From Chryseolinea serpens (GTDB lineage Bacteria > Bacteroidota > Bacteroidia > Cytophagales > Cyclobacteriaceae): a stretch of DNA of 64,000 nt. Of the stretch, positions 1 to 8,531 are shown piece after piece. The notes under the pieces were generated by a model. It did not search any database, was not told the origin of the DNA, and saw only the letters and a list, made by a program, of their open reading frames with translations. Numbering within the stretch: position 1 is the first letter of the stretch; every line of letters begins with the position of its first letter. The stretch covers positions 682,001 through 746,000 of the forward strand of contig NZ_FQWQ01000004.1 of the NCBI RefSeq assembly GCF_900129725.1. Direction: 5' to 3'. The position numbers and the translations under genes are program-made.

Positions 1-1460
1 TGATCCCCAACTATTCCAAACCCGACGATTGGGAAAAATACAATGCCCTCGGCGTGACGCAATACGGGCAGATGACAGCAGGTTCCTACATGTACATTGG
101 CCCACAGGGCATCGTTCACGGAACCACCATAACGGTGCTCAATGCAGGCAGAAACATCAGCCGCCAGGGCGAAGGATTGGAGGGCAAGATCTTTCTCACG
201 TCAGGATTGGGCGGCATGAGTGGTGCGCAGCCGAAGGCAGGAAACATTGCAGGATGTATTTCCGTCGTGGCGGAAGTGAATGGCAAGGCCGTACACAAGC
301 GACATGAGCAGGGATGGGTAGATGAGATCGTTGGCACACTGGAGGCCTTAGTGGTCCGGGTACGAAAAGCGCAAGCCGCAAAGGAAGTGGTCTCGCTTGC
401 TTATCACGGCAACATTGTTGATGTATGGGAGAAATTTGATGCTGAAAATATTCATGTGGCATTGGGCTCCGACCAAACGTCGTTGCACAATCCTTGGGCG
501 GGCGGCTATTATCCCGTAGGCCTGTCGTTGGAAGAGTCAAATGCACTCATGGTGAGCAACCCAAGTGTATTCAAAAAAAAGGTGGAGGAGTCGCTGCGCA
601 GGCAGGCAGCCTCCATTGCAAAACATGTGGCGAAAGGCACCTATTTCTTTGACTACGGCAATGCATTTCTTCTGGAAGCGTCCCGTGCCGGCGCTGCCGT
701 GATGGCAGAGGACGGCATCAATTTCCGTTACCCTTCCTACGTACAGGACATCATGGGGCCTTTGTGTTTTGACTTCGGATTTGGTCCCTTCCGTTGGGTG
801 TGCACCTCGGGCAAAGACAGTGACCTCGACTTTACCGATGCGTTGGCCGCCGATGTGCTGCAGGAAATATTAACCCAAGCTGAGGAAGAAATTCAACAAC
901 AGTTGAAGGACAACCTACAATGGATCCGCCAGGCCAAACAAAACAAGCTCGTCGTAGGCTCAAAGGCAAGAATTCTTTACGCCGACGCAAAAGGTCGCAT
1001 TAAAATTGCTGAAGCTTTTAACAAAGCCGTAGCAGAAGGAAAGATCGGCCCGGTAGTATTGGGCCGCGACCATCACGACGTATCAGGTACCGACAGTCCC
1101 TACCGCGAAACGTCCAACATCTACGACGGTTCACGCTTCACGGCCGACATGGCCGTACACAACGTCATCGGCGACTCTTTCCGCGGCGCCACCTGGGTAT
1201 CGCTCCACAACGGGGGCGGCGTGGGCTGGGGAGAAGTGATGAACGGCGGCTTCGGCCTCGTGCTCGACGGCACACCGGATGCCACGCGCAAATTGCGCAA
1301 CATATTATATTACGATGTTAACAACGGCATCGCACGCAGAGCCTGGGCACGCAATAAAAACGCTCAGTGGACAGCGCAACAAGAACAAACAAAAGGCACC
1401 GGCATGACATTGACGTTTGCCCACAGCGTTGATGATGCTTTTTTGGATAGATTGGGTTAA
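1..1460 (+). CDS. hutU: urocanate hydratase, 3' part (gene runs off the window start)
   Basis: Urocanase converts urocanate to imidazolonepropionate, the second step of cytoplasmic histidine degradation, using a tightly bound NAD+. The frame is open from base 3 with no stop, and coding-like sequence (NYSKPDDWEKYNALGVTQYG) precedes the GTG at 54, so that GTG is internal and the N-terminus lies outside the window. Family motifs are visible: YGQMTAGSYMYIGPQG near the left edge, DYGNAFLLEASRAGA in the middle, and the glycine-rich HNGGGVGWGEVMNGG near the end. About 485 residues are present. The WGEV variant of the glycine-rich segment fits the long Bacteroidota form of the enzyme rather than the shorter proteobacterial one (inference from memory of the family). 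No other hut gene follows on the right. Confidence 0.93.
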   Translation, partial: IPNYSKPDDWEKYNALGVTQYGQMTAGSYMYIGPQGIVHGTTITVLNAGRNISRQGEGLEGKIFLTSGLGGMSGAQPKAGNIAGCISVVAEVNGKAVHKRHEQGWVDEIVGTLEALVVRVRKAQAAKEVVSLAYHGNIVDVWEKFDAENIHVALGSDQTSLHNPWAGGYYPVGLSLEESNALMVSNPSVFKKKVEESLRRQAASIAKHVAKGTYFFDYGNAFLLEASRAGAAVMAEDGINFRYPSYVQDIMGPLCFDFGFGPFRWVCTSGKDSDLDFTDALAADVLQEILTQAEEEIQQQLKDNLQWIRQAKQNKLVVGSKARILYADAKGRIKIAEAFNKAVAEGKIGPVVLGRDHHDVSGTDSPYRETSNIYDGSRFTADMAVHNVIGDSFRGATWVSLHNGGGVGWGEVMNGGFGLVLDGTPDATRKLRNILYYDVNNGIARRAWARNKNAQWTAQQEQTKGTGMTLTFAHSVDDAFLDRLG

Positions 1461-1549
1461 GCCAGGAGTCAGAGATACTTTATAGCTAGTCAGGACGTTA
1501 ACAAGTAAAAACCACCGCTGAACGGCCGGTATTTTGCAGTTTAAGGCAC

Positions 1550-1557
1550 TATCTTTG
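1550..1557 (+). promoter_or_regulatory. Bacteroidota -7 box (TATCTTTG)
   Basis: TATCTTTG matches the Bacteroidota sigma-70 -7 consensus TAnnTTTG and lies 25 bases before the ATG of the barrel protein gene. No TTG sits at the ideal 19-base spacing. TTTTG at 1532-1536 is closer than usual, so the -33 element is uncertain. Confidence 0.55.
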
Positions 1558-1582
1558 CCTGTAGTTAAAAAACTTAACCAGT

Positions 1583-2194
1583 ATGAAAAAAATCATTATT
1601 GTATTAGCTTTTATAGCCGCTTCCGCAGGGGCCTATGCGCAAGCGCAGTTCGCCATCGGTATCAAGGGGGGGCCTAACTTTGCAAACTTGAATGTGTCGG
1701 ATCCCGGCGCAACATATAAAGCAAGAACAGGATGGCATGCAGGCGGGTTTGTACTTATGAAGTTTTCGAAGATAGGAATTCAGCCCGAAATCCTTTTCTC
1801 ACAACAAGGTTCAAAGATCAAAGTCCAGGGGAATGACTTGAATGCCAATTACAGCTACATAAACATCCCCATCATGGTTAAACTTTATACTGTGGCCGGC
1901 ATTAACCTCCAGGCAGGTCCTCAGTTCGGTTTCCTGACCAAGGCCGAGTCTGATTATAATCCGGTTACGGGTGAACCCATAAATTCCACGCAAGATTTTA
2001 AAAATGCCTATAAAAAATCCGACGTCAGCCTCGCGATGGGTGTGGGTTGGGATTTGCCTTTTGGTCTTACCATCGATGGCCGCTATAACTTAGGTCTAAG
2101 CGACGTAAGCGATCAGGCCGCGTATGAAACCAAAAATCAGGTTTGGCAAATTTCAGTAGGCTACAAACTGATCAAATTCGGCAAAGGAAATTAA
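1583..2194 (+). CDS. porin-family outer membrane beta-barrel protein
   Basis: A 203-residue protein with a clear Sec signal peptide (MKKIIIVLAFIAASAGAYAQ) followed by alternating polar and hydrophobic strands, such as FAIGIKGGPNFANL, GIQPEILFSQQG and LQAGPQFGFL. These are typical of the small 8-stranded PorT-like barrels of Bacteroidota (OMP_b-brl_2 type). It should sit in the outer membrane. Its cargo or role cannot be told from sequence; family members range from T9SS accessories to proteins of unknown function. It has its own -7 box and ends at a strong hairpin terminator, so it looks monocistronic. The final residues GYKLIKFGKGN are consistent with a last strand near the C-terminus. Confidence 0.85.
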   Translation: MKKIIIVLAFIAASAGAYAQAQFAIGIKGGPNFANLNVSDPGATYKARTGWHAGGFVLMKFSKIGIQPEILFSQQGSKIKVQGNDLNANYSYINIPIMVKLYTVAGINLQAGPQFGFLTKAESDYNPVTGEPINSTQDFKNAYKKSDVSLAMGVGWDLPFGLTIDGRYNLGLSDVSDQAAYETKNQVWQISVGYKLIKFGKGN

Positions 2195-2210
2195 AGCTCG
2201 GAATACTGAC

Positions 2211-2247
2211 AATAAAAAAGCCGCAAGATCATCTTGCGGCTTTTTTT
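2211..2247. terminator. bidirectional intrinsic terminator
   Basis: GCCGCAAGAT (2220-2229) pairs perfectly with ATCTTGCGGC (2231-2240). An A-run lies to the left and seven T to the right, so it can serve both the rightward barrel gene and leftward tyrS. Confidence 0.9.
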
Positions 2248-2268
2248 ATGTATTCTCTGTTTGCCCGC

Positions 2269-2312
2269 CGAAGCTTTAGCGAAGGAGGGCGCCGTCGAAG
2301 CTTTAGCGAAGG
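2269..2312. repeat. two direct copies of a 17-base repeat (CGAAGCTTTAGCGAAGG)
   Basis: CGAAGCTTTAGCGAAGG occurs at 2269-2285 and again at 2296-2312, 27 bases apart, in the gap between the terminator and the tyrS stop codon. Each copy contains a TTCG/CGAA-like partial palindrome around AAGCTT. It looks like a dispersed intergenic repeat; abundance elsewhere cannot be judged from this window. Confidence 0.6.
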
Positions 2313-2328
2313 TGAGGTGGTGAAAATG

Positions 2329-3612
2329 CTACTCCACCACAATCAGATAATAATTCTTCTTTCCTTTCTGCGCCAATAAATACTTACCCTGCAAAAGATC
2401 AAATGCCACGGCATGATTCGGATCGGCGACCTTGGCTTTATTGATACTCACACCGCCCGCCTGAATCATTTTCCGTGCATCACCCTTAGAGGCAAACACC
2501 AAACTATTCGTGGCGACGGACAGCAGTTCCGTTACGTTGGCACAAGTTTCCAAAGCAGCCTTGGAAATGGTGGTCTGAGGCACGCCAGCAAACAGCTCCA
2601 ACAACGTGCGCTCGTCAATACTCTTCAGTTCGTCGGTGGTCGCGTTGCCAAAAAGAATATTGGTAGCCTGTACCGCCTTGTCGAATTCCTCCACTGAGTG
2701 AACGCGCGTAGTGATGTCTTTTGCCAACACATGCTGCAATTTGCGCAGGTGGGGGGCCGTTGCATGTTCCGCCAGCAAAGCTTCAATTTCTTCGCGTGTT
2801 AGTTGCGTAAAGATCTTGATAAAGTTCGCGGCATCTTCATCCGAAGTATTCAACCAATATTGATAAAAGGTATAGGGGGACGTCTTCTTCGGATCGAGCC
2901 ACACGTTGCCGCCTTCTGTTTTGCCAAACTTGGTGCCGTCGGCCTTGGTGATGAGTTTGGTGGTCAACGCAAACGCATCGCCACCCGATTTGCGCCGGAT
3001 CAATTCAGTTCCGGTCACAATATTGCCCCATTGGTCCGAACCACCCATTTGCAGCTTGCAGCCCTTGTGCGCATTCAGCCAATAAAAATCATAGCCTTGC
3101 ACCAGCTGATAGGTAAACTCCGTAAACGACAGCCCCGACTCCAGGCGTTTTTGCACGGAGTCTTTGGCCATCATATAATTTACGGTGATGTGTTTACCCA
3201 CGTCGCGGATAAAATCCAGAAATTTGAAGTCTTTGAACCAGTCATAGTTGTTCACCATCTCCGCGGCATTGTCGCCACTGAAGTCCAGGAATTTTTCCAA
3301 CTGCTGCTTCACGCACGCCACGTTGTGGGTCAACACATCTTCCGACAGCAGGTTGCGTTCCTGCGACTTGCCCGACGGATCGCCCACCATGCCCGTCGCG
3401 CCGCCCACCAGGGCGTAAGGCTTGTGGCCCGCCTTTTGGAAATTGAGCAGCGTCATGATCTGGGCCAGGTGGCCAATGTGTAGCGAATCGGCCGTCGGAT
3501 CGAAGCCGATGTAGCCGCTCGTGCGTTCCTTGTTCAACTGTTCCTCGGTGCCGGGCATCACATCGTGTAACATACCGCGCCAGCGAAGCTCTTCAACAAA
3601 ATTCTTCGTCAT
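2329..3612 (-). CDS. tyrS: tyrosine--tRNA ligase
   Basis: Class I aminoacyl-tRNA synthetase that charges tRNA-Tyr in the cytoplasm. The Rossmann core carries the HIGH motif as [10 protein letters not shown] about 50 residues in, and the KMSKS loop appears as [13 protein letters not shown]. The tyrosine-pocket segment [13 protein letters not shown] and the GGSDQWGN motif are intact. The C-terminal part ends with an S4-like RNA-binding domain ([17 protein letters not shown]). I chose the ATG at 3612, which gives [14 protein letters not shown], over the in-frame TTG four codons upstream. At 427 residues it has full bacterial length. It is convergent with the barrel gene and divided from it by the shared terminator. 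Confidence 0.97.
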   Translation of the reverse strand: MTKNFVEELRWRGMLHDVMPGTEEQLNKERTSGYIGFDPTADSLHIGHLAQIMTLLNFQKAGHKPYALVGGATGMVGDPSGKSQERNLLSEDVLTHNVACVKQQLEKFLDFSGDNAAEMVNNYDWFKDFKFLDFIRDVGKHITVNYMMAKDSVQKRLESGLSFTEFTYQLVQGYDFYWLNAHKGCKLQMGGSDQWGNIVTGTELIRRKSGGDAFALTTKLITKADGTKFGKTEGGNVWLDPKKTSPYTFYQYWLNTSDEDAANFIKIFTQLTREEIEALLAEHATAPHLRKLQHVLAKDITTRVHSVEEFDKAVQATNILFGNATTDELKSIDERTLLELFAGVPQTTISKAALETCANVTELLSVATNSLVFASKGDARKMIQAGGVSINKAKVADPNHAVAFDLLQGKYLLAQKGKKNYYLIVVE

Positions 3613-3631
3613 CTCAAAATTCAATTGGGCG

Positions 3632-3639
3632 CAAATATA
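3632..3639 (-). promoter_or_regulatory. possible -7 box for tyrS (TATATTTG on minus strand)
   Basis: The minus strand reads TATATTTG, a match to TAnnTTTG, about 20 bases before the tyrS ATG. No convincing TTG is seen at the -33 spacing, so tyrS may also be read from the upstream sulP-carbonic anhydrase operon. Confidence 0.4.
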
Positions 3640-3659
3640 TGAAATTTTACCCTGCGCCC

Positions 3660-4313
3660 TTATTTGGTGCCCTTCACCACTTTGCTGGCAATGTGGTAGA
3701 TGGGAGGGATCTCGGAGGTGCTGTTCATGGTCACCTCCAGGTCCTTGATCAGGCCGGTTTCCAGGTCGTATACCCAGCCGTGCACATAGGGCGAGTTGCG
3801 CTCGCGCCAGGCGTTTTGGATGATGCTGGTCTTGCTCAAGTCAAAAACCTGCTCCATCACGTTCACTTCCACCAGGCGCTTGAACCGCTCGTTTTCGTCG
3901 GTTATGGCTTCCAACTCGTCGCTATGGAAACGGTAGACATCTTTGATGTGGCGCAACCAGTTGTCGATCAGGCCATATTGGTCATTGTTCATGGCCGCTT
4001 TCACGCCGCCGCAGCCGTAGTGGCCACAGACGATCACGTGTTTCACTTTCAGGATCGTCACCGCATAGTCGAGCACGCTCAGCATGTTCATGTCCGAGTG
4101 CACCACCATGTTGGCGATGTTCCGGTGCACGAAGATCTCGCCCGGATCGGTACCGGTGATCTCATTGGCGGGAACGCGACTATCGCTGCACCCGATCCAC
4201 AAAAAATCGGGCGACTGCGTGTATTGGTTGCGTATGAAAAAATCGTGGTCGTGTTTGGTTTTTTCTTCAGACCAAGCCTGGTTTTGCAATAAAAGTCTAT
4301 TGTAAGAATCCAT
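3660..4313 (-). CDS. beta-class carbonic anhydrase
   Basis: Interconverts CO2 and bicarbonate with a zinc ion. The zinc and catalytic motifs are complete: [13 protein letters not shown] (first Cys and the Asp-Arg dyad) and [13 protein letters not shown] (His and second Cys). There is no signal peptide, so it is cytoplasmic. At 217 residues it has the usual length, and it resembles the Can/CynT2 group. Its ATG lies only 9 bases after the stop of the SulP transporter gene on the same strand, so the two form an operon. That pairing points to bicarbonate uptake or pH-linked carbon supply for carboxylases. The C-terminal segment [19 protein letters not shown] is less conserved. Confidence 0.95.
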   Translation of the reverse strand: MDSYNRLLLQNQAWSEEKTKHDHDFFIRNQYTQSPDFLWIGCSDSRVPANEITGTDPGEIFVHRNIANMVVHSDMNMLSVLDYAVTILKVKHVIVCGHYGCGGVKAAMNNDQYGLIDNWLRHIKDVYRFHSDELEAITDENERFKRLVEVNVMEQVFDLSKTSIIQNAWRERNSPYVHGWVYDLETGLIKDLEVTMNSTSEIPPIYHIASKVVKGTK

Positions 4314-4322
4314 ATGGGTTTA

Positions 4323-5882
4323 TTAGTCGTGTTTGCGAAAGAAATCGTTCAGGGAAGCGTAACTCTTTTTTATTTCTACTTGAATGTGACGGCTCGGAGC
4401 GTTCAGCATAAAGTCTTCGATGGTCTCGATGATGTCCGCGTCGATGAATTGTGAATCTCCACCGTCGATGATCAGGTTTGTATTCCGTGGAATTTTCTCA
4501 AAAGTTTGGCGTAGCAAGGCTTTATTCAGGAAAGAGACGTCTTTGTGCATGCGCAGCAAATAATTCTCACCGTGCTTCACCAGCGACAACGCTTCCTGGA
4601 AGTTAGACCGCAACACAAAGAAAACACCTACGATAATGCCGATAAAAATACCAATCAAAAGGTTGGTAAACAAAATGGCGACCACGGTGACAATGAAGGG
4701 CAGATACTGGCCGATACCCTTGCGGAACATGTCCACATAAAGCTGGGGCTTGGTGAGCTTGAACCCGGTCATGATGAGGATGGCCGCCAGGCAGGCGAGG
4801 GGAATGAGATTCAGAAACCGGGGGATCAAAATGACGGCCAGCAAAAGCCACATACCATGCAGGATGGTGGAGGCCCGCGAGCGGCCCCCTGACGAAATGT
4901 TGGCCGAACTGCGCACAATTACCGCTGTGATGGGCAACCCGCCGAGGAGTCCTGAGATCATGTTGCCGATGCCTTGAGCTTTCAACTCCCGGTTGGGAGG
5001 TGTAGTGCGTTTGAAATGATCCATTTTGTCGGCCGCCTCCAGGCTTAGCAGGCTCTCCAGGCTGGCCACTAGCGCCAGGGTTATGGCTGTGAAATAGACC
5101 TTGGAGTTGGTCAGTGCACTGAAATCGGGGAATGTGAGCTGCCCCAGAAAATCCGAGACCCCTGTCGACGCCTGGATGGCCACCAGGTGCTCTGCAGGAA
5201 TGTCGAGGAAGGGCACGGAATGCTCGAAGAGGAGATTGGCGGAAATGCCCAGGAGCACGACCACCAGCGGAGAAGGTACCCACTGGAAAAATGCATATTT
5301 TTTCAATTGCGGTCTTTCCCACAGAATGATGATGGCGATCGACAACAGGCAGATCAGGATGGCGCCGGGGGTAACGTAGTCCCAGGCATTCATGATCTCG
5401 GTGAACGTATTCTGACCGTCGGGCTGGTCGAAGCTTTCATCGCCTTCGAAGTCGCGGTCATAGCCCAGTGCGTGAGGCACTTGCTTCAGGATGAGGATGA
5501 TACCGATGGCCGCCAGCATACCTTTGATGACCGCCGACGGAAAGAAGTGGCCAATCGATCCGGCCTTTACAAAACCCAATACAATTTGAATGGCGCCGGC
5601 CAGTACCACCGCGCACAAAAAGACCTGGAACGACCCCAGGTCGTGAATAGCGGCGATCACAATAGTAGTGAGTCCCGCCGCGGGCCCGCTCACACTCACC
5701 TGCGAGCCACTGAGCGACCCGATGACAAGTCCTCCGACAATACCGGCAATGATCCCGGCAAACATGGGTGCGCCCGATGCCAGCGCAATCCCCAAACACA
5801 ACGGTAATGCTACCAGAAAGACGACTATACTGGCAGGAATATCATGGGAAAGATTCCCAAGTGGATTTGATACGTTTCGCAT
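4323..5882 (-). CDS. SulP/SLC26-family anion transporter with STAS domain
   Basis: A 519-residue inner-membrane transporter. The N-terminus has the family opening NLSHDIPASIVVFLVALPLCLGIA, shown here only as landmarks (SHDIPA, VALPLC), followed by many hydrophobic helices and the conserved stretch KAQGIGNMISGLLGGLP. The last 100 residues form a soluble STAS-like domain (NLIIDGGDSQFIDADIIE). I chose the ATG at 5882, since the 21 residues upstream from 5945 (rich in aromatic residues) do not look like SulP sequence. Substrates in the family include sulfate, bicarbonate and other anions. The adjacent carbonic anhydrase argues for bicarbonate, as in known SulP-CA pairs, but the substrate is inferred. 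Confidence 0.93.
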   Translation of the reverse strand: MRNVSNPLGNLSHDIPASIVVFLVALPLCLGIALASGAPMFAGIIAGIVGGLVIGSLSGSQVSVSGPAAGLTTIVIAAIHDLGSFQVFLCAVVLAGAIQIVLGFVKAGSIGHFFPSAVIKGMLAAIGIILILKQVPHALGYDRDFEGDESFDQPDGQNTFTEIMNAWDYVTPGAILICLLSIAIIILWERPQLKKYAFFQWVPSPLVVVLLGISANLLFEHSVPFLDIPAEHLVAIQASTGVSDFLGQLTFPDFSALTNSKVYFTAITLALVASLESLLSLEAADKMDHFKRTTPPNRELKAQGIGNMISGLLGGLPITAVIVRSSANISSGGRSRASTILHGMWLLLAVILIPRFLNLIPLACLAAILIMTGFKLTKPQLYVDMFRKGIGQYLPFIVTVVAILFTNLLIGIFIGIIVGVFFVLRSNFQEALSLVKHGENYLLRMHKDVSFLNKALLRQTFEKIPRNTNLIIDGGDSQFIDADIIETIEDFMLNAPSRHIQVEIKKSYASLNDFFRKHD

Positions 5883-5987
5883 ATAAATAAAATAGAAAAA
5901 ATGGAATGAATACTTCGGCACACCGCATGCTTTATGGATGGCCAATTCAAACTCAACACGGGAAGAGTACCGGTGTCAAAAAATAAC

Positions 5988-6353
5988 TTATGCGAAAGAT
6001 TCGGGAGGGGGATTCTGGATGTCGAAGACCCCGGGTCGCAGGGCTGCGCCTTCAATGTGAACAACAGGCTTGGTGACGATAACGAAATGCAAGGTGATGG
6101 AGGTGAGTACGTTCGCTTCCAGGTCAATTTCCCTGGTCAGTACGTCGGCTTCGTCGGCTAATTCTCCGTCGCCACCTTTTTCTTCTTCATTGACGCCGGC
6201 AAACACCTTCACCATATTTTCCCACAACACTTTGTTCTTTTTCCGGAGCTCGAGCGCGTTCATTTCGACCAGAAAGAAGCTCATGTTGATAAACACAAGC
6301 CCCGTAAAGGCCGTCAGGATGCGACGTAGCAGGGTGGGTCTCCAGAGATTCAT
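5988..6353 (-). CDS. hypothetical membrane-anchored protein
   Basis: I do not recognise the family. The 121-residue reading from the ATG at 6353 begins MNLWRPTLLRRILTAFTGL and has one N-terminal transmembrane segment (LTAFTGLVFINMSFFLVEM). A charged helical stretch follows (ALELRKKNKVLWENMVKVF), then an acidic linker, and a C-terminal half with strand-like hydrophobic runs. The upstream in-frame ATG at 6434 would add 27 residues that overlap the divergent MazG-like gene's upstream region and look non-coding. It lies 105 bases upstream of sulP on the same strand and could be co-transcribed with it. Codon use matches its neighbours. Confidence 0.6.
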   Translation of the reverse strand: MNLWRPTLLRRILTAFTGLVFINMSFFLVEMNALELRKKNKVLWENMVKVFAGVNEEEKGGDGELADEADVLTREIDLEANVLTSITLHFVIVTKPVVHIEGAALRPGVFDIQNPPPESFA

Positions 6354-6515
6354 CGTGCAAAGATAGTCCAAAATTTGTGTTTTGACGGATAGATTTCCCG
6401 TCGTTCGTTGCGGATTTTGCAACAATCGGGCCAAGGAATTGATAATCCGTGGGTTCGCGCAATGTTAAATCTTATCTATTATTTTTGGCCACCACTAACG
6501 AACCTTGTCATCGCA

Positions 6516-6986
6516 ATGAATCAACCCGAAACGCTCAACGCTGTAGCCCAATTCCACCAGACCTTTAAACACCCCATTCTTCCAAGTCCCACCATCCCCG
6601 ACGAGAACCGCTGCCGTCTCCGGGTGGCCCTCATCGCCGAAGAGCTGAAAGAACTCGAAGTGGCCATCCTCGAAAAGGACATCGTATCGGTGGCCGATGC
6701 CCTCTGCGACATCCAGTACGTGCTCTCCGGCGCCATCCTGGAATTTGGACTCGGCGAAAAATTCAAGACCCTCTTCGACGAGGTGCAACGCTCCAACATG
6801 AGCAAAGCCTGCAACACCCTCGAAGAAGCCCAGGCCACCATCGACCACTACAAAAAGAAAGACGGCACCGAATGCTACTACCGCGAAGAAGCCGGCAAGT
6901 TTCTCATCTACCGCACGTCCGACAACAAAACCCTGAAGAGCATCAACTACAGCCCCGCCGACCTGGAGAGCATCATCGCGAAGTAG
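6516..6986 (+). CDS. MazG-like / phosphoribosyl-ATP pyrophosphohydrolase-like protein
   Basis: A 156-residue all-alpha NTP pyrophosphohydrolase-like protein. The magnesium-binding signature is visible as AEELKELEVAI (ExxE type) followed about 15 residues later by VADALCDIQYV (the DxxD part). The segment DEVQRSNMSKA is typical of the phage/Bacteroidota MazG-like (PRA-PH) subfamily. Such enzymes hydrolyse nucleoside triphosphates or (d)NTP analogues to monophosphates and act as house-cleaning enzymes. The ATG at 6516 is preferred to one at 6408, because the extra 36 residues are unlike the family. The C-terminal 60 residues (DGTECYYREEAGKFLIYR) form a short extra beta-rich extension. It stands alone. 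Confidence 0.85.
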   Translation: MNQPETLNAVAQFHQTFKHPILPSPTIPDENRCRLRVALIAEELKELEVAILEKDIVSVADALCDIQYVLSGAILEFGLGEKFKTLFDEVQRSNMSKACNTLEEAQATIDHYKKKDGTECYYREEAGKFLIYRTSDNKTLKSINYSPADLESIIAK

Positions 6987-7107
6987 TTGTTCTTTTTCAA
7001 GAAGTCGAAATGATTTGCGTATTGGATACCTGGGTCATGACAGGTTGCTATTTCATGAAAATATGTTGAAATTCGTGTGACCCTTTTCACGTTAACAGTT
7101 ATGGAAA

Positions 7108-7329
7108 TTGGACGAAAAGGTAAAAGAGCGCATAAAGTTTAACACGGAAATCACCAAGCTTCTGGTTTTATTGTTCATCACAACGGGAGGCGGTGCATTA
7201 TCGTTAATTGCTGACGGCATCGATGCGGTCACAGAGGCAATTCTAGCATTTGGCGGTATGGCTTTTGGCATAACCGCTGGAATATTGGGGTTAAAAGTTT
7301 ATAGTAACACTGAAAAGCTACTAAAATGA
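7108..7329 (+). CDS. small two-helix membrane protein, unusual start
   Basis: A 73-residue protein of unknown function with a charged N-terminus (DEKVKERIKFNTEITKL) and two hydrophobic helices (LLVLLFITTGGGALSLIA and AILAFGGMAFGITAGILGL). The topology is holin-like, but there is no lysis gene nearby. The frame is open only from 7096 and has no ATG, so a TTG at 7108 would be the start. An ATG at 7101 would read straight into this frame if one A of the AAA at 7105-7107 were absent, so either the start is TTG or there is a one-base frameshift or sequencing error. Its TGA overlaps the next gene's ATG (ATGA at 7326-7329), suggesting coupled translation. Confidence 0.65.
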   Translation: MDEKVKERIKFNTEITKLLVLLFITTGGGALSLIADGIDAVTEAILAFGGMAFGITAGILGLKVYSNTEKLLK

Positions 7330-7511
7330 ATGCATGGTATTCGAGTGATTGGTTTTCGTATTTGATAATCGGCGGTGTGTTCCTGGGAGGCATGGTGCCT
7401 CTTGTTGCCGGCATTATTCACTACACAAAAAAAAACAGGGAATTGGATAGGCAGTTCCGGCAACAAAAAGGGAAGCCAGAATATGCGCCCCGTTTAACGA
7501 CTATAAAATAA
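7326..7511 (+). CDS. small single-helix membrane protein
   Basis: A 61-residue protein of unknown function. It has one transmembrane helix (YLIIGGVFLGGMVPLVAGII) and a positively charged cytoplasmic tail (HYTKKNRELDRQFRQQKGK), so the tail should face the cytoplasm. It starts at an ATG that overlaps the stop of the preceding small membrane protein by four bases, the usual sign of a two-gene operon. The pair looks like a small membrane complex, but nothing in the sequence gives a role. Confidence 0.65.
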   Translation: MNAWYSSDWFSYLIIGGVFLGGMVPLVAGIIHYTKKNRELDRQFRQQKGKPEYAPRLTTIK

Positions 7512-7592
7512 CCAGGAGGCCTCATAGAAAGGTTAGAAACAAATCTTGATCATTGGCGCAATCTTAAGAAATGGCTTGAAGAGCGACTGGGC

Positions 7593-7820
7593 CTAGATAT
7601 AAAACTCAAACTGAAAAACCGCATCCTGCCCCCGCAGTTGCATCGGATTAATAGCCAGGATAGGCGAGTCGTTGTAGGCTTTTATGAATTCCGAACGGCT
7701 GATCCGGAGCTTGCTGTGCCCCGGTTTGATCTTATGATATTGCATACGGCCGGACGCATTGGCCGTGGCGCTATAGACAAAGCTGAATTGAAGGGGAATG
7801 GGAGAGGGGATATACCTCAT
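7593..7820 (-). CDS. hypothetical 75-residue protein
   Basis: I do not recognise it. The reading begins at an ATG at 7820 (MRYIPSPIPLQFSF) and ends GQDAVFQFEFYI. The composition is protein-like, with alternating hydrophobic and polar residues and a basic centre (HKIKPGHSKLRISRSEF). It begins 18 bases after the stop of the 84-residue minus-strand gene, so the two probably form an operon. The same frame is open upstream to 8015, but that part overlaps the other gene and is probably not translated. A long open frame on the plus strand covers the same bases; the minus reading looks more like a protein. Confidence 0.5.
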   Translation of the reverse strand: MRYIPSPIPLQFSFVYSATANASGRMQYHKIKPGHSKLRISRSEFIKAYNDSPILAINPMQLRGQDAVFQFEFYI

Positions 7821-7837
7821 AGTGGGCTGGGCATGGC

Positions 7838-8092
7838 TTACATCCCATGATAAGCGTTTCGGAAATCCATATGAAGCATCGAATTCTGACGGGAATTGTA
7901 TTGTGCCAGCAACGCATATGCGCAATTTGGCACATAGCTGAACCGCTTTTCCAGTTCCTCGATCTTGAGGCAAAGTTCGCGCACATAGAACCGGATTTGC
8001 TCCAGATTCCTGCATTCTGCGGGCCTTTGGAAGTTTCTGGCAGTGAACGCCAACAGGTCCATCTCAATTTTCTTACGGTCGAAATCTGACAT
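7838..8092 (-). CDS. conserved-looking 84-residue hypothetical protein
   Basis: The reading from the ATG at 8092 (MSDFDRKKIEMDLLAFT) gives an 84-residue, mostly helical soluble protein. It contains CRNLEQIRFYVRELCLKIEE and FSYVPNCAYALLAQYNSRQN, the latter followed by MDFRNAYHGM at the end. This pattern resembles a family of short Bacteroidota proteins of unknown function found next to small ORFs (recalled, not checked). An alternative ATG at 8164 adds 24 residues of poor quality. It is followed on the same strand by the 75-residue ORF. No DNA-binding or catalytic motif is visible. Confidence 0.6.
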   Translation of the reverse strand: MSDFDRKKIEMDLLAFTARNFQRPAECRNLEQIRFYVRELCLKIEELEKRFSYVPNCAYALLAQYNSRQNSMLHMDFRNAYHGM

Positions 8093-8531
8093 AGAATTGT
8101 GTATTATTACACAATGATAGATTTTCCCTTTCAGGAAACCAAGGGAAACTGTGCAATTTTTCACACCTATATGACTTCATAGCATAACTGGAGGCAGAAA
8201 GCAGGGTATAGCTGCACAATCCGCTCTCCCGAGTGCATCAGGAAGGCCATTGATTATCAATGTTTTGGCCAGAGGAATAGAAACCAGGATCGGGGCGCTG
8301 TCTGAACTTCATAGCCTTTGACGAACCTTAACGAGTATCCGAGGGCGTCACGGCTTTTGCGTGATCATCCTCCTGAAAATTCTTTGACCCACAACACAAC
8401 GCTTCCCGACATGTTAAAAGGAGCATAATTTTTTAGGAACGATGCGTACGCCCGAAGAAGCGAATTCGTTTTAATGCTTATCTTTAAAAGCACTAATCAA
8501 CCGCAAAACTAACCTTTATAAGCTCTCTCTA
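8093..8531. other. 439-base gap without a recognisable gene
   Basis: No ORF here looks like coding sequence. TATCTTTA at 8479-8486 could be a weak -7 box for the downstream membrane protein gene. A short TCACG...CGTGA inverted repeat lies near 8348-8364. I see no terminator or repeat family. Confidence 0.4.

Noticed and set aside
7512-7850. Plus-strand open frame without ATG after the two small membrane proteins
   Set aside because: No usable start codon (ATA at best), and most of it is antisense to the 75-residue ORF. Kept only as a remark in the findings.
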